Source: Thermoplasmatota archaeon (GTDB taxonomy: Archaea > Thermoplasmatota > E2 > JACPAO01 > JAHFTW01). Taken from it: a DNA stretch of 9,288 bases. Location of the stretch: contig JANQNI010000008.1 of assembly GCA_028289805.1 (NCBI GenBank), forward strand, positions 1 to 9,288, written 5' to 3'. How positions within the stretch are numbered: the first letter of the stretch is position 1; the number at the start of each line of letters is the position of its first letter. Shown in pieces: positions 6,763-9,288 of this stretch. The notes under the pieces are model-generated. The model saw nothing but the letters and a program-made list of their open reading frames with translations, was not told the origin of the DNA and did no database searches. The translations under genes and the position numbers were made by a program.

Positions 6763-7898
6763 TTCAGAATGTGGTTCGAGATGACGAGGCGCTGGATCTC
6801 GGAGGTGCCCTCGTAGATCTCGGTGATCTTCGCGTCGCGGAAGTGCCGCTCGACGGGATAATCCTTGGTGTAGCCGTTGCCGCCGTGGACCTGGATGGCC
6901 TCGGTGGCGGCCCACATGGCGGTCTCGCTGGCGTACACCTTGGCCATGCTGGCCTCCTTGCTGTACGGCTTGCCCGCGTCCTTGAGCGTCGCGGCGCGGT
7001 GGATGAGCAGGCGGCTGGCGTCGATGCGCGTGGCCATGTCGGCGAGCTTCCACTGAATGGCCTGGTTGGCGCCGATGGGCTTGCCGAACTGCTCCCGCTC
7101 CAGGGCGTAGGCGCGGCTGGCCTCGAAGGCGGCGCGGGCGATGCCGAGGGCCTGGCTGGCGATGCCGAGGCGGCCGCCGTCGAGGGTCTTCATGGCGATT
7201 CGGAAGCCTTCCCCCTCGGGGCCGAGGCGGTTCTCCACGGGGACGTGGACGTCCTCGAAGAACAGGGGGCAGCAGGGGGCGCCGCGGATGCCGAGCTTGT
7301 CCTCCGACTTGCCCACCTCGAAGCCGTCCATGCCCTTCTCGACGAGGAATGCGCTCTGGCCCTTGTGCTTGGCCGCCTTGTCCGTCTGGGCGAAGACGAC
7401 GTAGGTCTCGGCGGGGCCGGCGTTGGTGATGAAGAGCTTCTGGCCGTTGAGGACGTAGTGGTCGCCCTCCCGCGCGGCGCTGGTCTGCATCGACACGACG
7501 TCGCTGCCGGCGTTGGGCTCCGTCAGGCCGTAGGCGCCGATCTTCTGCCCCTGCAGCATCGGCTTGAGGTAGCGTTCGTGCTGGTCCTCGTTGCCGTAGG
7601 TGAACAGGGGCCAGCCGCTGAGGCTGTTGTTGACGCTGGCGATGACGCCGGTGCTGGCGCAGCCGCGCGAGAGTTCCTCGATGGCGATGCAGTAGCTCAC
7701 CATGTCGGTGCCGGCACCGCCCTTCTCCTCCGGGAAGTTCATGCCCATCAGGCCCAGGCCGGCCATCTCGGCGACGAGTTCCTGCGGGTAGTAGTGCTCG
7801 CGGTCGATGCGCTCGGCCAGGGGCGCCACGCGCGTGTCGGAGAACTCCGCGACCATGTTGCGGATCATCTCGTGTTCGTTCGACTCCCGGAGGTCCAC
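6756..7898 (-). CDS. Acyl-CoA dehydrogenase (short/medium- or branched-chain type)
   Basis: From GTG 7898 this is 380 residues, the usual size of flavin acyl-CoA dehydrogenases, which oxidise acyl-CoA to trans-2-enoyl-CoA and pass electrons to electron-transfer flavoprotein. Family motifs run in order: FPEEKGGAG near 55, the FAD/substrate loop AYGLTEPNAGSD at 122-133, NGQKLFITNA at 151-160, KLGIRG at 201, FEDVHVP near 214, GGRLGIA at 241 and IQVHGGNGYTKDYPVER at 335. The catalytic base is Glu363 in ITEIYEGTSEIQR, the position used by short-chain, medium-chain and bacterial enzymes. Start choice: the frame stays open to 8090, but GTG 7898 gives the standard N-terminus (VDLRESNEHEMIRNMVAEF) and has a TATA-like box 27 bases upstream, so a leaderless GTG start is favoured. 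ATG 7955 is the alternative, with a distant GGAGGAGTGA at 7966-7975. Substrate chain length cannot be read from the sequence; mcmA2/meaB nearby fit fatty or branched-chain acid breakdown. Confidence 0.95.
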   Translation of the reverse strand: MDLRESNEHEMIRNMVAEFSDTRVAPLAERIDREHYYPQELVAEMAGLGLMGMNFPEEKGGAGTDMVSYCIAIEELSRGCASTGVIASVNNSLSGWPLFTYGNEDQHERYLKPMLQGQKIGAYGLTEPNAGSDVVSMQTSAAREGDHYVLNGQKLFITNAGPAETYVVFAQTDKAAKHKGQSAFLVEKGMDGFEVGKSEDKLGIRGAPCCPLFFEDVHVPVENRLGPEGEGFRIAMKTLDGGRLGIASQALGIARAAFEASRAYALEREQFGKPIGANQAIQWKLADMATRIDASRLLIHRAATLKDAGKPYSKEASMAKVYASETAMWAATEAIQVHGGNGYTKDYPVERHFRDAKITEIYEGTSEIQRLVISNHILKE

Positions 7899-7918
7899 GC
7901 CGGCCGCACAAGGAGGCG

Positions 7919-7928
7919 GTTGATAAAG
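7919..7928 (-). promoter_or_regulatory. TATA-like box of the acyl-CoA dehydrogenase promoter
   Basis: The minus strand reads CTTTATCAAC, the clearest TATA-like box in the window, with its centre about 27 bases before GTG 7898. It lies inside the upstream open part of the same frame (where it would encode LLYQ), which argues that the true protein starts downstream. The 117-base gap 7899-8015 otherwise holds a GGAGGAGTGA stretch (minus, 7966-7975) and a 22-codon open frame on the plus strand. Confidence 0.6.
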
Positions 7929-8015
7929 GAGCCCACCGAACGTCCCGATGGTCATCGCCGTGGTTTCACTCCTCCCTGCGCCGGCCCCAAGTGCCCCGCC
8001 GCCGTCCCCGCCGTG

Positions 8016-8375
8016 ATGCTGGCGTGGATCGTCGCCGCCCTCGGCGCCCTCTGGCTCCTCACCGCCTGGCTCCTCGGCGCCTGGATCCACCGCCTCCGGC
8101 GTCGGCTGCGCGCCCTCGACGGCGCCAAGCGCAGCCAGAGCACCCGCTACGGCCAGATCGCCGAGCAGTTCATCCCGCTCGCCGCCGCCTGGCCCTGGGA
8201 CCCCAAGCGGTTCCGGTTCCTCGGCGACCCCGTCGACGGCGTCCAGTTCACCGACGAAGGCGTCGTCCTGGTGGAGATCAAGAGCGCCGGCAGCCGCCTC
8301 TCCCCCGTGCAGCGCCGCATCCGCGACCAGGTCCGCGCCGGCCGCGTGGCGTGGGAGGAAGTGCGGTTGGATTGA
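8016..8375 (+). CDS. Short membrane-anchored endonuclease related to archaeal Holliday junction resolvase
   Basis: A 119-residue protein with an N-terminal membrane helix at about 3-22 (AWIVAALGALWLLTAWLLGAW), an Arg-rich cytoplasmic stretch (RLRRRLRALDGAKR), and a compact PD-(D/E)xK-type nuclease core. The core shows RYGQIAEQFIPL near 44, then RFLGDPVDGVQF (Asp74 as a probable metal ligand), VEIKS with Glu87 and Lys89 as the E-x-K pair, and LSPVQRRIRDQVRAGRVAWEEVR to the end. This pattern matches the family annotated as endonuclease related to archaeal Holliday junction resolvase (COG4741), found in archaea with an N-terminal membrane segment. Its cellular role is not established. At 119 residues it is on the short side because the linker between helix and core is brief. 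ATG 8016 puts the helix at the very N-terminus; GTG 8013 is an alternative. No TATA box or Shine-Dalgarno site is evident just upstream. Confidence 0.85.
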   Translation: MLAWIVAALGALWLLTAWLLGAWIHRLRRRLRALDGAKRSQSTRYGQIAEQFIPLAAAWPWDPKRFRFLGDPVDGVQFTDEGVVLVEIKSAGSRLSPVQRRIRDQVRAGRVAWEEVRLD

Positions 8376-8400
8376 GCGAAGCGAAATCCAAGCGAGGAGC
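8374..8400 (+). repeat. Degenerate intergenic repeat, copy A
   Basis: GAGCGAAGCGAAATCCAAGC begins inside the stop codon of the nuclease gene and continues GAGGAGC. It is the first of three related copies (A, B, C) in the 227-base gap, with consensus about GRGCGMARCGAAATCCARGC. The clustering in a non-coding gap suggests a dispersed intergenic repeat family rather than coding sequence. Confidence 0.5.
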
Positions 8401-8420
8401 GGGCCGCGCTCGCGGCCCGC
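8399..8420 (+). repeat. Perfect GC-rich inverted repeat downstream of the nuclease gene
   Basis: GCGGGCCGCG at 8399-8408 and CGCGGCCCGC at 8411-8420 are exact reverse complements separated by CT, giving a nine-pair stem with a four-base loop. It starts 24 bases after the nuclease stop. It would be very stable in RNA and may protect or end that mRNA. No T-run follows, so it is not a typical terminator. Confidence 0.55.
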
Positions 8421-8489
8421 GACGCGTGTCGGCTGACCGGAGGGAAGCCGGCACGGGATTCCAGCCGGCGCGGCGGCCGGGCGGGTGCT

Positions 8490-8516
8490 GGGCGAAACGA
8501 AATCCAGGCGGGGGAC
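8490..8516 (+). repeat. Degenerate intergenic repeat, copy B
   Basis: GGGCGAAACGAAATCCAGGC matches copy A at 17 of 20 positions, followed by the G-rich GGGGGAC. It lies 116 bases after copy A, in the same orientation. There is no coding signal of its own. Confidence 0.5.
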
Positions 8517-8531
8517 ACGTTGCGCGAACGC

Positions 8532-8560
8532 GGGCGCAGCGAATCCAGTGCGCTCGGAGG
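8532..8560 (+). repeat. Degenerate intergenic repeat, copy C
   Basis: GGGCGCAGCGAATCCAGTGC resembles copies A and B but lacks one A of the AAATCC core. GCGCA at 8534-8538 can pair with TGCGC at 8549-8553, placing the GAATCCAG core in a ten-base loop. Orientation is the same as A and B. Confidence 0.4.
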
Positions 8561-8576
8561 GGGGAAGGGGAGGAAC

Positions 8577-8584
8577 CTACAAAG
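8577..8584 (+). promoter_or_regulatory. Weak TATA-like element before the response-regulator gene
   Basis: CTACAAAG is the only AT-leaning stretch near the end of the 8376-8602 gap. Its centre is about 22-23 bases before ATG 8603, close to the spacing of the other leaderless promoters here. A GGGGAGG tract at 8567-8573 is too far (about 29 bases) to serve as ribosome binding site. The call is tentative. Confidence 0.3.
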
Positions 8585-8602
8585 TCGCGCGCGGCAAGCC
8601 TG

Positions 8603-9073
8603 ATGACCCGCGAACCCCATGTCCGGACCATGGCGGCCAAGGAGACGTTGCACCCGCGCCTCCCCCTCGACGTCCTCTGGCTGGAGGATGACCCAGGTTT
8701 TGCGGCCGCCGGACGACTCCTGCTGGAGCGGGGGCCCGAGGAGTCCGAGCGCGGCCACCCGCCCTTCGACGCGACGGTGCGGCCCGCCGTCACCCTGGGC
8801 GACGCCCTGCGCGCGCTGGAGGACCGCGTCCCGGACGTCCTCCTCGTGGACCTCAACGTCCCCGACAGCAAGGGTCCCGCCACCCTCCTGCGGCTGCGCG
8901 AGGCGGCCCCCCACGTCGCCCTCGTCGTCCTGACGGCGGTGGACGACGAGGACGCGAGCATGCTCGCCGCCCTCGAGAACGCCGACTTCTTGTGCAAGGA
9001 CGAACTGGACCCCCGTCGACTGTGGCGCTCCATCACCATGGCCATGACCCGCACCGGCACGCGCAGCGAATGA
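8603..9073 (+). CDS. Stand-alone response-regulator receiver-domain protein
   Basis: A 156-residue protein that is essentially one CheY-like receiver domain. The acidic pocket is LWLEDDP at 26-31, the predicted phospho-acceptor is Asp83 in VLLVDLNVPDS, Thr111 sits in VVLTAVDD, and Lys132 in DFLCKDEL is the conserved lysine after beta-5. All key switch residues are therefore present. There is no DNA-binding or enzymatic output domain, so the protein probably signals by protein-protein contact, as is common among archaeal regulators. An insert at about 45-57 (GPEESERGHPPFD) lengthens the loop after helix 1. ATG 8603 fits the weak TATA-like element; ATG 8630 (MAAKETLHPRLP) also leaves the domain complete. 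No histidine kinase is in the window. The downstream gene follows after 12 bases, so the two may be co-transcribed although their functions are not obviously linked. Confidence 0.88.
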   Translation: MTREPHVRTMAAKETLHPRLPLDVLWLEDDPGFAAAGRLLLERGPEESERGHPPFDATVRPAVTLGDALRALEDRVPDVLLVDLNVPDSKGPATLLRLREAAPHVALVVLTAVDDEDASMLAALENADFLCKDELDPRRLWRSITMAMTRTGTRSE

Positions 9074-9085
9074 GGGGGAGCCCCC

Positions 9086-9288
9086 GTGCCTGAGGCGTGG
9101 CGCACCGCCCAGGAGGCGTACCTGCACGCCGTCGCCGCCGTCGACCCCACCAAGCGCGTCAAGGCCCACGTCCGCACGGGCGCCCTCGACGACTGGCTCG
9201 GCGACCGCATGGCCCCCGAGACACTGCACGTCCTGGCCCTCGGCAAGGCCGCCGCGCGCATGACGTGGGGCCTCGTGGAGGCCAACGT
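9086..9288 (+). CDS. Glycerate 2-kinase, N-terminal part (runs off the window)
   Basis: GTG 9086 opens a frame that stays open to the window end and reads MPEAWRTAQEAYLHAVAAVD then PTKRVKAHVRTG, with LHVLALGKAAARMTWGLVEAN at the end. The AL-x-AV-D-P start and the L-x-LGKAA-x-M motif are typical of the first domain of the MOFRL/DUF4147 glycerate kinases, which phosphorylate D-glycerate to 2-phosphoglycerate; this form supplies 2-phosphoglycerate to glycolysis in archaea with non-phosphorylated Entner-Doudoroff routes. Only 67 residues of a usual 400-450 are present, and the C-terminal catalytic half is outside. GGAG at 9077-9080 lies 5 bases before the GTG as a Shine-Dalgarno site, though it is part of a GGGGG-AG-CCCCC inverted repeat. 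The response-regulator gene ends 12 bases upstream. Confidence 0.8.
   Translation, partial: MPEAWRTAQEAYLHAVAAVDPTKRVKAHVRTGALDDWLGDRMAPETLHVLALGKAAARMTWGLVEAN

Noticed and set aside
6597..8015. Plus-strand open frame upstream of and in frame with the nuclease gene
   Set aside because: It lies opposite the acyl-CoA dehydrogenase and encodes an Ala/Val/Gly/Leu-rich mirror of it; family similarity begins only at ATG 8016.
8374..8560. CRISPR array
   Set aside because: Only three degenerate copies with unequal spacing (116 and 42 bases) and sequence drift; no cas genes nearby.
7991..8602. Upstream in-frame extension of the response regulator
   Set aside because: It overlaps the nuclease gene in another frame and runs through the repeat-filled gap; the receiver domain is complete from ATG 8603.
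1..9288. tRNA, rRNA, insertion sequences, integrases or attachment sites
   Set aside because: No cloverleaf-like sequence, transposase motif or terminal repeats were seen; base composition is even across the window and offers no sign of a recent insertion.

Overview
The window is GC-rich (roughly 70% by eye) and gene-dense, and it reads as archaeal. Several genes have an AT-rich TATA-like box about 22-27 bases before the start codon and no ribosome binding site, which is the leaderless arrangement common in archaea. Genes inside operons instead carry GGAG(G)TGA-type Shine-Dalgarno sites. There is also a membrane-tethered nuclease of the archaeal Holliday-junction-resolvase-related family, and a pair of large secreted proteins with a C-terminal Pro-Gly / hydrophobic / Arg-cluster tail like archaeal PGF-CTERM sorting signals. 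I infer an uncultivated high-GC euryarchaeote, perhaps of the Thermoplasmatota. Haloarchaea seem less likely because the cytoplasmic enzymes are not strongly acidic.

Layout. (1) 1-130: the last residues of an upstream gene, probably an ABC-type substrate-binding protein, with a reading-frame anomaly at its end. (2) 134-4493 (+): two tandem paralogous exported proteins of about 700 residues. Each has a signal peptide, an N-terminal beta-sandwich-like region, two NEW3/CARDB-like Ig domains around a central region with a GHHDT-x-W-x-H signature, and an S-P-G-P C-terminal anchor. The second has its own promoter and a possible operator. (3) 4547-5921 (+): the B12-binding small subunit of methylmalonyl-CoA mutase and its GTPase chaperone MeaB, four bases apart. 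(4) 5987-7898 (-): an acyl-CoA dehydrogenase followed by a two-pass membrane protein whose outside domain is rich in paired His and Cys. They form a translationally coupled pair convergent with meaB. (5) 8016-8375 (+): a short membrane-anchored nuclease-like protein, divergent from the dehydrogenase. (6) 8376-8602: a structured intergenic region holding a strong hairpin and three degenerate copies of a GCGAAATCCA-type repeat. (7) 8603-9288 (+): a stand-alone response-regulator receiver protein, then the start of a glycerate 2-kinase running off the window.

How it fits together. The acyl-CoA dehydrogenase, methylmalonyl-CoA mutase subunit and MeaB suggest breakdown of fatty acids or branched-chain amino acids through propionyl-CoA to succinyl-CoA. 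The substrate-binding protein and glycerate kinase agree with a heterotroph living on imported organic molecules. The mutase catalytic subunit and the epimerase are not in the window. The least understood content is the paralogous surface-protein pair and the His/Cys membrane protein. I see no tRNA, rRNA, CRISPR array or transposase.
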